Of a stretch of 64,000 nucleotides of DNA, positions 55,536 to 63,745 are shown piece after piece. A model generated the notes under the pieces. It was not told the DNA's origin. It ran no database searches and saw only the letters and a program-made list of their open reading frames with translations. Positions within the stretch are counted from its first letter, which is position 1. Each line of letters begins with the position of its first letter. The DNA lies in NCBI GenBank assembly GCA_017625725.1, contig JAGAKH010000002.1:78085-142084 (forward strand). Direction: 5' to 3'. Made by a program: the position numbers and the translations under genes. This DNA comes from Bacteroidales bacterium. Lineage in GTDB: Bacteria > Bacteroidota > Bacteroidia > Bacteroidales > UBA932.

Positions 55536-56831
55536 ATGGATAGGAAACAGATAAATCCGTGGATGTGGATTCCGACATTGTATTTTGCAGAGGGAATCCC
55601 GTATTTCATAGTGAACAATATCTCTGTGGTCATGTTCAAGAATATGGGCATGCCCAACGGTATGCTGGCTCTTTATACAAGCCTGCTTTATCTGCCATGG
55701 GTGATAAAGCCTCTCTGGAGCCCGTTTGTAGATATAATCAAAAGCAAGAGATGGTGGATACTGTCCATGCAGATCCTGATGTCGGCTGCCATGCTTCTGA
55801 TGCCATTCTTGCTGCCACAGACCTTGGGAGAAGAGCTTGCGGATTCTCCGATGTTCTTTATCACCCTGTCGCTTTTCTGGGTAACGGCATTTGCTTCCGC
55901 TACGCATGACATTGCAGCGGACGGTTTCTATATGCTTGCCCTGGATCCCTCCAGACAGGCTGGGTTTGTAGGTATAAGAAGTACCTTTTATCGTCTTTCT
56001 TCCATTTTCGGCCAAGGTGTTCTTGTCGCTCTGGCAGGTATGCTTGACAGCAGGACGGGAGATGTCCACCTGGCATGGAAAATCACTCTGATAGTCTCAG
56101 CCCTGATTTTTTCAGCAGTTACATTATACCACACCTGGTCGCTTCCGAAGCCGGCTTCCGACAGAATGTCAGCTGCGACTGATGCTCGGCAGATATTCAC
56201 GGAATTCAAGAGGACATTCATTACGTTCTTCAGAAAGAAAGGTGTGCTGATGGCAATGCTCTTCATGCTTCTTTACAGGCTTCCCGAAGCATTCCTTGTC
56301 AAGATGATGAATCCTTTCCTTCTGGATCCTATGGCGGACGGGGGGCTGGGTATGTCGACTCAGTCCGTAGGTCTGGTATATGGTACTGTAGGAGTTGCCG
56401 CGTTGACGGCAGGCGGCATAATCGGTGGTCTGGCTGCGGCCCGTTGGGGATTGAAGAAGTCCCTGTGGCCGATGGCGATGAGCCTGACCCTTCCATGTCT
56501 ATCTTTTGTGTTTCTTGCGGCATATCAGCCTGATAACCTATGGATCATCGGCTCTTGTGTAGCTCTTGACCAGTTCGGATACGGTTTCGGTTTCACAGCG
56601 TATATGCTCTATCTGATGTATTTCTCCGAAGGAGAATTCAAGACGGCACATTATTCGCTATGTACTGCCTTCATGGCTCTCAGCATGATGGTTCCGGGAA
56701 TGGTTGCCGGCTATGTACAGGAAGGGCTCGGCTATACGGGCTTCTTCATATTTGTCATGCTCTGCTGCCTGGTTACAGTAGCCGTAACAGCTATGCTTAA
56801 GGTAAATCCGGAATATGGAAAGAAACGATAA
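55536..56831 (+). CDS. AmpG-like MFS transporter
   Basis: A 431-residue membrane protein with 12 hydrophobic segments. It belongs to the major facilitator superfamily and shows the AmpG-type segments: WIPTLYFAEGIPYFIVNNISVVMFKNMGM, LYLPWVIKPLWSPFVDII, and ATHDIAADGFYMLAL, comparable to the (T/S)QDIA(I/V)DAY of AmpG. AmpG imports muropeptides (GlcNAc-anhydroMurNAc-peptides) for recycling. A TTG at 55521 would overlap the previous stop, so the ATG at 55536 is preferred. The neighbours NamZ and SpoIID-like fit a wall-recycling transporter. Another sugar or acetyl-CoA transporter of the same family is possible. Confidence 0.85.
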   Translation: MDRKQINPWMWIPTLYFAEGIPYFIVNNISVVMFKNMGMPNGMLALYTSLLYLPWVIKPLWSPFVDIIKSKRWWILSMQILMSAAMLLMPFLLPQTLGEELADSPMFFITLSLFWVTAFASATHDIAADGFYMLALDPSRQAGFVGIRSTFYRLSSIFGQGVLVALAGMLDSRTGDVHLAWKITLIVSALIFSAVTLYHTWSLPKPASDRMSAATDARQIFTEFKRTFITFFRKKGVLMAMLFMLLYRLPEAFLVKMMNPFLLDPMADGGLGMSTQSVGLVYGTVGVAALTAGGIIGGLAAARWGLKKSLWPMAMSLTLPCLSFVFLAAYQPDNLWIIGSCVALDQFGYGFGFTAYMLYLMYFSEGEFKTAHYSLCTAFMALSMMVPGMVAGYVQEGLGYTGFFIFVMLCCLVTVAVTAMLKVNPEYGKKR

Positions 56832-56842
56832 ATGATAATGAT

Positions 56843-57994
56843 ATGAAAACTTTGAAAAACATATTGCTGTCTCTTGCAGCATCACTTCCTGTCCTTGTGT
56901 CTTGTCAGCAGAAAGCCTCACCTTCTGTTCCAGGTTCAAGACTTGGATTCTCTTTGTCTTTCTTCAGGAATGCTGTATCAGAAGTCCCTTCTTCTGAGAA
57001 CACAATCGTCTCACCATACAGTGCCGGTGTCGTTCTGTCAATGCTGGAAGAAGGTGCAGCCGGTGAAACAAAGGTCGAATTCGATAATGCCTTGAACGGG
57101 TGTATCTTTGATAAGGAGGATCTGGGGTCTGATGACACCGTGAAGGTGCTTGCAAGCAATTCGCTATGGATAGATGATCATTTCAGTGTCAGGAATTCGT
57201 ATCTTTTCAAGATGGACAAGGATTATGATGCCTTGGTGCAGACTTTGAACTTTGCCGATCCGGCTACAGTCCATGCAATCAATAACTGGTGTTCTGAACA
57301 TACTGAGGGAAAGATAACGGAAATAATAGACAGGCTTGATCCCGGAATGGTCATGGTATTGGCTAATGCTCTTTACTTCAATGCTCCGTGGAAAGAGCCG
57401 TTCGATCCGTCATTTACCCGCAAGGATGTCTTTTATGGCGTGTCAGGGCAGACGGAGATAGACTATATGGTGAGGAAGGCTTATTATTCCTATGCTGAAT
57501 ATCAGGGATGCCAACTTATAAGGATTCCTTATGAATCAGACCGATATTCCATGTATATCCTGCTCCCGGCAAAGGGGATGAAGACATCAGATGTGCTTCC
57601 ATATCTTTCTGAGGACGCTGTAAATACGGCTTTGTCAAGTATGAATCCGGCACAGGTCCGTCTGTCTATGCCTAAATTCAAGCAGGATTTCGGTATGGTC
57701 CTGAACTCGACTTTGAAGAAGATGGGCATTGTGACGGCATTCACTCCGGCTGCCGATTTCAAAGGAATCGCAGAAATGGGACCTCTCGTCCTCGATCAGG
57801 TCAAACAGAAATGCTATATAGATGTAACTGAAAAGGGAACAGAGGCAGCTGCTGTCACTGTAGCTCAGATGAAACTTACCTCAGCTCGTCCGCAACCGTT
57901 TGTGAATATGACTGTTGACCGCCCGTTCCTTTTCTTTATCGCGGATATGGAAAAGTCTAATGTCCTTTTTGCCGGAAATATTGTAAATCTCTGA
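56843..57994 (+). CDS. Lipoprotein serpin (protease inhibitor)
   Basis: A 383-residue serpin with a lipobox VLVSC (Cys21), so it is anchored to the membrane and probably surface-exposed. Serpin landmarks are NTIVSPYSAGVVLSMLEEGAAG, ALYFNAPWKEPFD and RPFLFFIADMEKSNVLFAGNI. The reactive-centre hinge EKGTEAAAVTVAQ (330-342) has the small residues needed for loop insertion, which points to a true inhibitor. Counting from the hinge puts the scissile bond near Thr346-Ser347. Miropin from Tannerella is a known Bacteroidota serpin that blocks host proteases, and this protein may do likewise. It lies between AmpG-like and NamZ-like genes. Confidence 0.92.
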   Translation: MKTLKNILLSLAASLPVLVSCQQKASPSVPGSRLGFSLSFFRNAVSEVPSSENTIVSPYSAGVVLSMLEEGAAGETKVEFDNALNGCIFDKEDLGSDDTVKVLASNSLWIDDHFSVRNSYLFKMDKDYDALVQTLNFADPATVHAINNWCSEHTEGKITEIIDRLDPGMVMVLANALYFNAPWKEPFDPSFTRKDVFYGVSGQTEIDYMVRKAYYSYAEYQGCQLIRIPYESDRYSMYILLPAKGMKTSDVLPYLSEDAVNTALSSMNPAQVRLSMPKFKQDFGMVLNSTLKKMGIVTAFTPAADFKGIAEMGPLVLDQVKQKCYIDVTEKGTEAAAVTVAQMKLTSARPQPFVNMTVDRPFLFFIADMEKSNVLFAGNIVNL

Positions 57995-58002
57995 TCTGAA
58001 AT

Positions 58003-59253
58003 ATGAACCGTATCCTTATTATATCTTTGACTCTTCTGATGTCTGTACTCTCTGCGGGTAAGACTCCTGATGTTCAGACAGGAATAGAAGTATTACGTGA
58101 TAATGGATTTCGAAGCCTTCAAGGGAAAAAGGTCGGACTGGTGACAAATCCCAGCGGAGTGGACCGCAATCTGCGTTCTACGATAGATATTCTGTATAAT
58201 GCTCCTGGTGTGGAACTCGTCGCTCTTTATGGACCGGAACATGGTGTACGAGGTGATATGTATGCCGGAGACAAGGTCGCGGATGCAAGAGATCCCGAAA
58301 CAGGCCTTCCTGTATACTCATTATATGGGGCAACCAGAAAACCTACTCCTGAGATGTTGAAAGGCATAGATGTGATGGTATATGACATTCAGGACGTCGG
58401 AGTACGCTCTTATACCTTCATCAGTACTCTTGGTCTTGTGATGGAGGCCTGTGCTCCACTGGGTATTGAAGTCATGGTTCTTGACAGACCTAACCCCTTG
58501 GGAGGACATAAGATAGAAGGTTGTTATGTCGAAGATTCATTCTATTCTTTCGTAAGTCAGTACAGGATACCCTATGTCTATGGACTGACTGTGGGAGAAC
58601 TTGCAAGACTCATCAATGAGGAAGGTCTGAATTGTGGGCAGAAAGGAGGCCAGGAGCCGGCCAGGTGTCGTCTTACAGTAGTTCCGATGAAGGGATGGAA
58701 AAGAGATATGATATATGAAGATACGGGTCTTCCATGGGTTCTGCCTTCACCGAATATTCCTTTCAAGGATTCACCGATGTATTATGCTTCTTCAGGAATA
58801 TGTGGCGAACTGTATGGATTCATGAATATCGGTGTGGGATATACCCTTCCTTTCCAGGTCTTTGGAGCTACATGGCTTGATCCGGACAGGCTCAAGGAAG
58901 TTCTTGAAAGTTATCGTATCCCGGGAGTGTCTTTCCGAACTATCTGGTATAAACCGTTTTCAGGCAGTCTTCAGGGCAAGCTTGTCAAGGGACTTCAGTT
59001 CTTCTTTACGGATTATAAGGCCGCCCGTCTTACAGATGTCCAGTTCTATGTAATGCAGGCTGTTGCAGAACTTTATCCTGACAGGAAGCCGTTTGATATA
59101 GTGGAAAGAGTCGGACTCTTCGACAAGGTCTGTGGTACGGACTATATCCGTAAGGAGTTCTCCAAGACTCATAGACTTGAATCCATAAGGGACTATTGGC
59201 GGAAGGATGAGGCCGATTTCAAAGCATTGGCCAAAAAGTACTGGATGTATTAG
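58003..59253 (+). CDS. NamZ-like exo-muramidase (DUF1343)
   Basis: A 416-residue exported protein with a signal peptide (1-18). It matches DUF1343: KKVGLVTNPSGVDRNLRSTIDILYN, ALYGPEHGVRGDMYAGDKV, LPVYSLYGATRKPTPEML, DIQDVGVRSYTFISTL, VLDRPNPLGG and FKDSPMYYASSGICGELYG. NamZ of Bacillus subtilis, a DUF1343 enzyme, removes MurNAc from the non-reducing end of wall fragments. It starts 8 bp after the serpin. The product MurNAc could feed the AmgK/MurU-like pair at 6.2 kb. Its stop overlaps the murI stop by 4 bp. Confidence 0.88.
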   Translation: MNRILIISLTLLMSVLSAGKTPDVQTGIEVLRDNGFRSLQGKKVGLVTNPSGVDRNLRSTIDILYNAPGVELVALYGPEHGVRGDMYAGDKVADARDPETGLPVYSLYGATRKPTPEMLKGIDVMVYDIQDVGVRSYTFISTLGLVMEACAPLGIEVMVLDRPNPLGGHKIEGCYVEDSFYSFVSQYRIPYVYGLTVGELARLINEEGLNCGQKGGQEPARCRLTVVPMKGWKRDMIYEDTGLPWVLPSPNIPFKDSPMYYASSGICGELYGFMNIGVGYTLPFQVFGATWLDPDRLKEVLESYRIPGVSFRTIWYKPFSGSLQGKLVKGLQFFFTDYKAARLTDVQFYVMQAVAELYPDRKPFDIVERVGLFDKVCGTDYIRKEFSKTHRLESIRDYWRKDEADFKALAKKYWMY

Positions 59254-60026
59254 AGAAGGTTGGCTGCAGTGGCTTTCAGAATGTCATCATCTCCTGAAGA
59301 AAGGAGGTCAAGGGCATATCCGTCATTTCTGATGAGTCCTTCTTCAGACATGACCTCTTGAAGATGCCTTGCAACTGCCGGAGCCGGATCTATTATTGTA
59401 ACATTTCTGTCGGGACATATTTCCCGGCAGATTTTTTTAATTGTCTGAGCAAGGAAAGGATAATGAGTGCATCCAAGCACAATCGTGTCAGCTCCTGCTT
59501 CAATCAGGGGCTCAATGCTGAGTCGGACAACCATTTCTGCTTCCGGTCCGGAAATGATCCCTTTTTCAACCAGTTCGACGAATCCTTCACCGACATGTTC
59601 AAGTATGCTTACGTTGGATGCGTATTTTTCCTTGTGTCTGAGATATTTTTCAGATTGCAGGGTGCCAGAGGTCGCAAGAACTCCGATTACTCCGGTTGCT
59701 GTTGTCATTGCTGCCGGCTTGATGGCAGGCTCCATTCCTATGAAACGTAGGTTACCTGATCCGCTGTTGTCTGAATGTTCTTCTCTCAGTGTCTTTATTG
59801 CGGCGGCTGTCGCCGTATTGCATGCCACTACAATGATGTCTGCACCTTTCTCAACCATGAGCCCGGTTATCCATCTTGCCCTTTCCGTTATGAATTCCTG
59901 TGTCTTTTCTCCATATGGACAGAATGCATTGTCAGAATAATAGATGTACTTCTCTTCAGGAAGAAGTTTCCTTATCTCCCTGAATACGGACAGACCGCCT
60001 ACACCTGAATCGAAAATTCCTATCAT
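59250..60026 (-). CDS. murI: Glutamate racemase
   Basis: A 258-residue enzyme that makes D-glutamate for peptidoglycan. Two catalytic cysteines are visible: VVACNTATAAAI and VLGCTHYPFL, with FDSGVGGLSVFREI at the N-terminus and YYSDNAFCPYGEK, all standard. It stands alone on the minus strand, convergent with namZ and divergent from asnA. A TATCTTTG element lies at 60057-60064. Confidence 0.96.
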   Translation of the reverse strand: MIGIFDSGVGGLSVFREIRKLLPEEKYIYYSDNAFCPYGEKTQEFITERARWITGLMVEKGADIIVVACNTATAAAIKTLREEHSDNSGSGNLRFIGMEPAIKPAAMTTATGVIGVLATSGTLQSEKYLRHKEKYASNVSILEHVGEGFVELVEKGIISGPEAEMVVRLSIEPLIEAGADTIVLGCTHYPFLAQTIKKICREICPDRNVTIIDPAPAVARHLQEVMSEEGLIRNDGYALDLLSSGDDDILKATAANLL

Positions 60027-60056
60027 TCTTGCCGGACAGATCGGTTAATTGCATGA

Positions 60057-60064
60057 CAAAGATA
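60057..60064 (-). promoter_or_regulatory. -7 element for murI
   Basis: TATCTTTG on the minus strand, 31 bp before the murI ATG. No clear -33 box. Confidence 0.5.
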
Positions 60065-60095
60065 GTCAATACCTCTGATTTAGAAAAAACTTTCC

Positions 60096-60103
60096 TATAT
60101 TTG
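60096..60103 (+). promoter_or_regulatory. -7 element for asnA
   Basis: TATATTTG, 22 bp before the ATG at 60126, matches TAnnTTTG. It ends 4 bp before an in-frame TTG at 60108, which makes the ATG the better start. Confidence 0.5.
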
Positions 60104-60125
60104 TAAGTTGTCAAAACGAAATCTT

Positions 60126-61163
60126 ATGCCTCTATATACTCCCCATAACTATAGAAATCTTCTCGGTAATGTCGAAAACACCGAAAAGGCCATCAAGGCG
60201 GTAAAGGATATGTTTCAGGATAATCTGTCTGCACAGCTGGCCCTTCTTAGGGTGACGGCTCCGATGGTAGTCTTGAGTGGTACTGGTCTTAATGATGACC
60301 TTAATGGAGTGGAGAGGCCTGTTTCGTTCCCTTTGAAGGATATGGGAGACCAGAGGGCAGAGGTGGTCCATTCCCTGGCAAAATGGAAGAGGATCAAGCT
60401 GGCCCAGATGGATGTCCAGCCTGGAAGGGGAATCTATACGGACATGAATGCCTTGCGTCCTGACGAAGAACTGGACAACATCCATTCGATTTATGTGGAC
60501 CAGTGGGATTGGGAAAAGGTGATTACCAGAGAACAACGAACGCTGGCTTTCCTCAAGAAGACTGTACGTAGAATTTATGAGGCAATCAAGGTTACTGAGA
60601 ATAAACTCTACGTCGAATTCCCGCAGATCGAGCCGATGTTGCCTGAGGAAATATTCTTTATCCATTCCGAGCAGCTGTTGCTTCAGTATCCTAACCTGAC
60701 CCCGAAGGAAAGGGAGAATGCGATTGTGAAGAAGCATAAGGCAGTATTTATAATAGGTATAGGTGGAGAATTGTCTGACGGGACCGTTCATGACGGTCGT
60801 GCTGCCGACTACGATGACTGGACCACACGAAATGAAGACGGATTTGAAGGACTGAATGGTGACCTGCTTCTGTGGAATCCCGTTCTGGAGAGTGCATTTG
60901 AGGTTTCCAGTATGGGAATCAGGGTGGATGAAACAGCATTGACAAGGCAGCTGAAGATGCGAGGTGAGGAGTGGAAGACAGAATTGATGTATCATAGGAT
61001 GCTTCTGGACGGAGATCTTCCATATACGATTGGAGGAGGAATAGGGCAGTCGCGTCTTTGTATGTTCCTTCTGCGTAAGGCACATATTGGTGAGATTCAG
61101 TCCAGCATCTGGCCTGATGCCATGAAGGACGAATGTCATAAGGCCGGAATAGAGCTGGTGTAA
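60126..61163 (+). CDS. asnA: Aspartate-ammonia ligase
   Basis: A 345-residue ammonia-dependent asparagine synthetase, structurally related to class II aspartyl-tRNA synthetase. Hallmarks are VTAPMVVLSGTGLNDDLNGVERPVSF, AEVVHSLAKWKR, GRGIYTDMNALRPDEELDNIHSIYVDQWDWE, and SIGGGIGQSRLCMFLLRKAHIGEIQ-type ending (here TIGGGIGQSRLCMFLL). It makes asparagine from aspartate, ammonia and ATP. The tRNA-Asn in this window is 10 kb away and not linked. Confidence 0.96.
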   Translation: MPLYTPHNYRNLLGNVENTEKAIKAVKDMFQDNLSAQLALLRVTAPMVVLSGTGLNDDLNGVERPVSFPLKDMGDQRAEVVHSLAKWKRIKLAQMDVQPGRGIYTDMNALRPDEELDNIHSIYVDQWDWEKVITREQRTLAFLKKTVRRIYEAIKVTENKLYVEFPQIEPMLPEEIFFIHSEQLLLQYPNLTPKERENAIVKKHKAVFIIGIGGELSDGTVHDGRAADYDDWTTRNEDGFEGLNGDLLLWNPVLESAFEVSSMGIRVDETALTRQLKMRGEEWKTELMYHRMLLDGDLPYTIGGGIGQSRLCMFLLRKAHIGEIQSSIWPDAMKDECHKAGIELV

Positions 61164-61174
61164 TCTAAAGTAAG

Positions 61175-61208
61175 TCCTCTCTCCGAGAGAGAGGATTTAG
61201 GAGAGAGG
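61175..61208. repeat. Palindromic element between asnA and prfB
   Basis: TCCTCTCTC (61175-61183), CGA loop, perfect complement GAGAGAGGA (61187-61195), then a second possible partner GGAGAGAGG (61200-61208). It resembles the CCTCTCC-type intergenic repeats common in several phyla and could act as a terminator for asnA, although no T-tract follows. Confidence 0.6.
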
Positions 61209-61305
61209 TAACGTAAACAATGAGGAAAGAGCGGAGGGTAAAGTGTCGCAAGTCCCCCTGCCTTTCATATTATAAATAACAGAATTACTTGCGATATTTG
61301 TGTGT

Positions 61306-62412
61306 ATGATTAATATTGATCAGATCAAGCAACTGCAGCAGCGTGTGGATACGTTGGGAAAGTGCATAAGCATTGAGCACAAGAGAAAGGACGTGGAGCA
61401 GAAGCAGGAAAAGACCCTTGCTGCGGATTTCTGGGATGATCCGAAGGAGGCTGAAAAGTTTCTGAAGGAAATCGCCGGAGTCAAGTTCTGGGTGACAGGC
61501 TTTGATAAGGTATCTTCTGCCGTTGAGGATCTGAATGTACTCTACGACTTTGCAAAGGAAAGTCTGGAAGGAGCCGAAGATGAGGCTACTGCAGAGGTCC
61601 AGGAACTTGAAGATGCTTTCAGGACTGCACAGGAAGAACTTGAGGCACTGGAACTTAGAAATATGCTTGGCGAGGAGGGAGATAATCTCGGTGCGGTACT
61701 CACAATCAACTCCGGAGCGGGTGGTACCGAGGCCAATGACTGGTCTGCCATGCTTATGCGTATGTATGTCAGGTGGGCCGAGAGAAACGGATATAAGGTT
61801 ACTGTAACCGATGAACTTGAAGGTGAAGATGCAGGCATCAAATCTGTCACGATGCAGGTTGAAGGAGATTATGCATTCGGTTACCTTAAGGCAGAAAGCG
61901 GAGTGCATCGTCTTGTTAGAATTTCTCCTTTCAATGCTCAAGGCAAACGTCAGACTACCTTCTCTTCTGTTTTTGTATATCCTTTGGTAGATGATACGAT
62001 TGAAATTGAAATCAATCCGGGTGACCTTGAATGGGATACCTACCGTTCAAGCGGTGCAGGAGGTCAGAATGTGAATAAGGTCGAGACCGGAGTACGTGTC
62101 AAGCACATTCCTTCAGGAATTGTAGTAGAAAACACAGAGACACGTTCTCAGCTGGACAACAGGCAGAATGCCCTCCGTATCCTCAAATCACGTCTCTACG
62201 ACATAGAACTTAAGAAACGTCAGGAAAAGCAGGCGGAACTTGAGGGACAGAAAAAGAAGATCGAGTGGGGCTCCCAGATCCGTAGCTATGTCCTTCACCC
62301 ATACAAGATGGTCAAGGACCTTCGTACCGGACATGAGACATCCGACACTCAAGGCGTTCTCGATGGCGACCTGAACGACTTCATGAAAACCTATCTTATG
62401 GGAAATAACTGA
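61306..62412 (+). CDS. prfB: Peptide chain release factor 2, continuous frame
   Basis: A 368-residue RF2 that releases peptides at UGA and UAA. The SPF recognition tripeptide is in VRISPFNAQGKR and the catalytic GGQ is in SSGAGGQNVNKVETGVRVKH. In many bacteria, including related Bacteroides, prfB has an in-frame UGA near codon 25 that is passed by a programmed +1 frameshift (the CTT-TGA-C site at a Leu-Asp junction). Here the same place reads GKCISIEH (codons ATA AGC) and the frame is continuous from the ATG, so that control is absent. I chose the ATG at 61306; a TTG and another ATG-like start just upstream are less likely. Confidence 0.95.
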   Translation: MINIDQIKQLQQRVDTLGKCISIEHKRKDVEQKQEKTLAADFWDDPKEAEKFLKEIAGVKFWVTGFDKVSSAVEDLNVLYDFAKESLEGAEDEATAEVQELEDAFRTAQEELEALELRNMLGEEGDNLGAVLTINSGAGGTEANDWSAMLMRMYVRWAERNGYKVTVTDELEGEDAGIKSVTMQVEGDYAFGYLKAESGVHRLVRISPFNAQGKRQTTFSSVFVYPLVDDTIEIEINPGDLEWDTYRSSGAGGQNVNKVETGVRVKHIPSGIVVENTETRSQLDNRQNALRILKSRLYDIELKKRQEKQAELEGQKKKIEWGSQIRSYVLHPYKMVKDLRTGHETSDTQGVLDGDLNDFMKTYLMGNN

Positions 62413-62477
62413 GCACCATTGTCTTGACTCATCGAGAATGGAAGCAAAATCCAACTCTGCCTAGTTAAAAGAATCAG

Positions 62478-62558
62478 CTGTCCATAAAAATGGCTGTTTT
62501 TGTGGACAAGGCCAACAAAATGAGTTTGCTATCCATGAAATAGGGTGTTTTCGTGGAC
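62478..62558. repeat. Two tandem copies of an imperfect palindromic repeat
   Basis: Copy 1 (62479-62508) is TGTCCATAAAAA, loop, TTTTTGTGGACA, pairing fully with one G-T. Copy 2 (62530-62557) is TATCCATGAAA, loop, TTTCGTGGA, again paired with one G-T. The copies are 51 bp apart and share CT(G/A)TCCAT(A/G)AAA at their starts and GTGGAC at their ends. They would form hairpins in RNA or DNA. Confidence 0.7.
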
Positions 62559-62721
62559 GGGAATCGTTTAATTTGCTATATTTATATGATTTGACTGTCA
62601 TCCTGAGCGATAGCGAAGAGTCTGTAACTAGGTAATACAAACTAACACTATACAAAATGGCTGAATTTAAAGATGGAATGTCCATTTTGATAAACCTCCT
62701 CCACGCATAAGGGCAAAAGTT

Positions 62722-62747
62722 AAGCATCTCGTTTGAGATGCTTTTTA
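62722..62747. terminator. Terminator between prfB and the Bro-N gene
   Basis: AAGCATCTC (62722-62730), GTTT loop, GAGATGCTT (62735-62743), followed on the plus strand by TTTTATATT. It can stop prfB transcripts and lies 3 bp from the Bro-N stop, so it could act for both. Confidence 0.7.
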
Positions 62748-62749
62748 TA

Positions 62750-63601
62750 TTACTGTTCGTCAATCTTGTTGAATGGCAGTTCCTCAGGAGACTGCAGATG
62801 ATCTATAGCTTTATCGGGCGAAATGACGCTATGCCCAATACGTTTTTCTGCCTCTTCTCTTGCGGATTTGGCAACTTCGGCCCCTTCTCGTGCAATTGAA
62901 GCGTTTTCGCTTATACCTTTCGGATTCCGCTCCTTGCTTATCTCTGTGGCAGTTTCTTCTGCCAATGCGTTGAGAAGTAATTCCATGTTAGTCATGTTAT
63001 CTCGAAGACTCTCTTTAGTGAGACCTTTGAGTCGTTTGTATTCACGAGTGGAAAAACCACTCCAAGTTTTGGACATGAGGTCTGTAAGGAAGGCAAAATC
63101 TACCTCTCTGGTTATACCGCCACGTTTCCATTCGTCTGTAAGCCCCTTGCGTATTTCTATAGTCTTGATACGGCGGGTAATCCAAGCCTCTGAGTATCCT
63201 AAACGTCTGTAGTCCTCGACTGCTTGCTCTATGCTGCGTTCCGGATCTATCATCTGATATATTCGTTCTGCTGCTACTTCTGCCATCCACCTTTTGAACG
63301 TCTCAGCTTTTTTTGAGGGGATTGATTGGATTATCCTGAAAATGCCTTCAAGGTCTGCACAATTCTCCTTTTGAGGACCTCCGGGAGTCTGAATTGTAAG
63401 GGGGTGGACAATCTGTCCCCACCCTTGTGACAATTCTATATCTCTTCTACGCATTTTGGATATATAATCCTTGGCATTAACTGTCCCAGTTAATATAGTG
63501 ACAACATCTTTGACAGAAAAATACCATTCCTCCTCTTCTTCTAACCAGATCGTTCTAATCATCTGGTTATCAAACAATCTTATTTTCTCAATCTCAGACA
63601 T
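62750..63601 (-). CDS. Bro-N domain protein (phage antirepressor / DinD-like)
   Basis: A 283-residue protein with an N-terminal Bro-N domain (about 1-105: IRLFDNQMIRTIWLEEEEEWYFSVKDVVTILTG, then a LEGIFRIIQSIPSKKAETFKRWMAEVAAERI segment). A helical middle (about 115-215: SIEQAVEDYRRLGYSEAWITRRIKTIEIRKGLTDEW) and a DinD-like tail (ENASIAREGAEVAKSAREEAEKRIGHSVIS) follow. Bro-N proteins occur in phages as antirepressors and in chromosomes as orphan genes. Its DNA-binding role is plausible but unproven. The neighbourhood of palindromic repeats and a lone orientation suggest recent acquisition. Confidence 0.85.
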   Translation of the reverse strand: MSEIEKIRLFDNQMIRTIWLEEEEEWYFSVKDVVTILTGTVNAKDYISKMRRRDIELSQGWGQIVHPLTIQTPGGPQKENCADLEGIFRIIQSIPSKKAETFKRWMAEVAAERIYQMIDPERSIEQAVEDYRRLGYSEAWITRRIKTIEIRKGLTDEWKRGGITREVDFAFLTDLMSKTWSGFSTREYKRLKGLTKESLRDNMTNMELLLNALAEETATEISKERNPKGISENASIAREGAEVAKSAREEAEKRIGHSVISPDKAIDHLQSPEELPFNKIDEQ

Positions 63602-63618
63602 ACTGATTTCATTTCAGG

Positions 63619-63649
63619 CAAAATTATATTAAAAGTCCTTATATAGCAA
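63619..63649 (-). promoter_or_regulatory. Promoter for the Bro-N gene
   Basis: On the minus strand TTG (63647-63649), 20-bp spacer, TAATTTTG (63619-63626), 18 bp before the ATG. A second box, TATCTTTG at 63688-63695 on the same strand, could be an alternative start. Confidence 0.6.
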
Positions 63650-63737
63650 GAATTGTTTCATCGATATCAGACTTAAATTCTCTTTTGCAAAGATATTGTT
63701 TGGTTGTGCCAAGGTGTGTTACATTCGGAAAAATATT

Positions 63738-63745
63738 TACCTTTG
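63738..63745 (+). promoter_or_regulatory. -7 element for the gene at the right edge
   Basis: TACCTTTG, 26 bp before the ATG at 63772, matches TAnnTTTG. No clear -33 box. Confidence 0.45.

Larger units (their letters stand above)
62413..62749. other. Repeat-rich intergenic region between prfB and the Bro-N gene
   Basis: About 337 bp without a convincing gene. It holds two copies of a palindromic repeat (62478-62558), a TGTCATCCTGAGCGATAGCGAAGA-like tract (62596 and on) of the type scattered through intergenic DNA in many environmental bacteria, and a terminator hairpin (62722-62747). A minus-strand reading frame across it has biased composition caused by the repeats and is not called. Confidence 0.5.

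Noticed and set aside
60132-61139. Long open frame on the minus strand opposite asnA
   Set aside because: It lies entirely over a well-supported asnA, has no family features and no promoter, and follows from codon bias on the coding strand.
61300-61400. A programmed frameshift at the start of prfB
   Set aside because: No in-frame TGA and no CTT-TGA slip site. The frame is continuous from the ATG.
62461-62763. Minus-strand frame of 100 codons over the palindromic repeats
   Set aside because: It is created by the repeats (RKHPISWIANSF and QKQPFLWTADSF are translations of the two copies) and overlaps a terminator.
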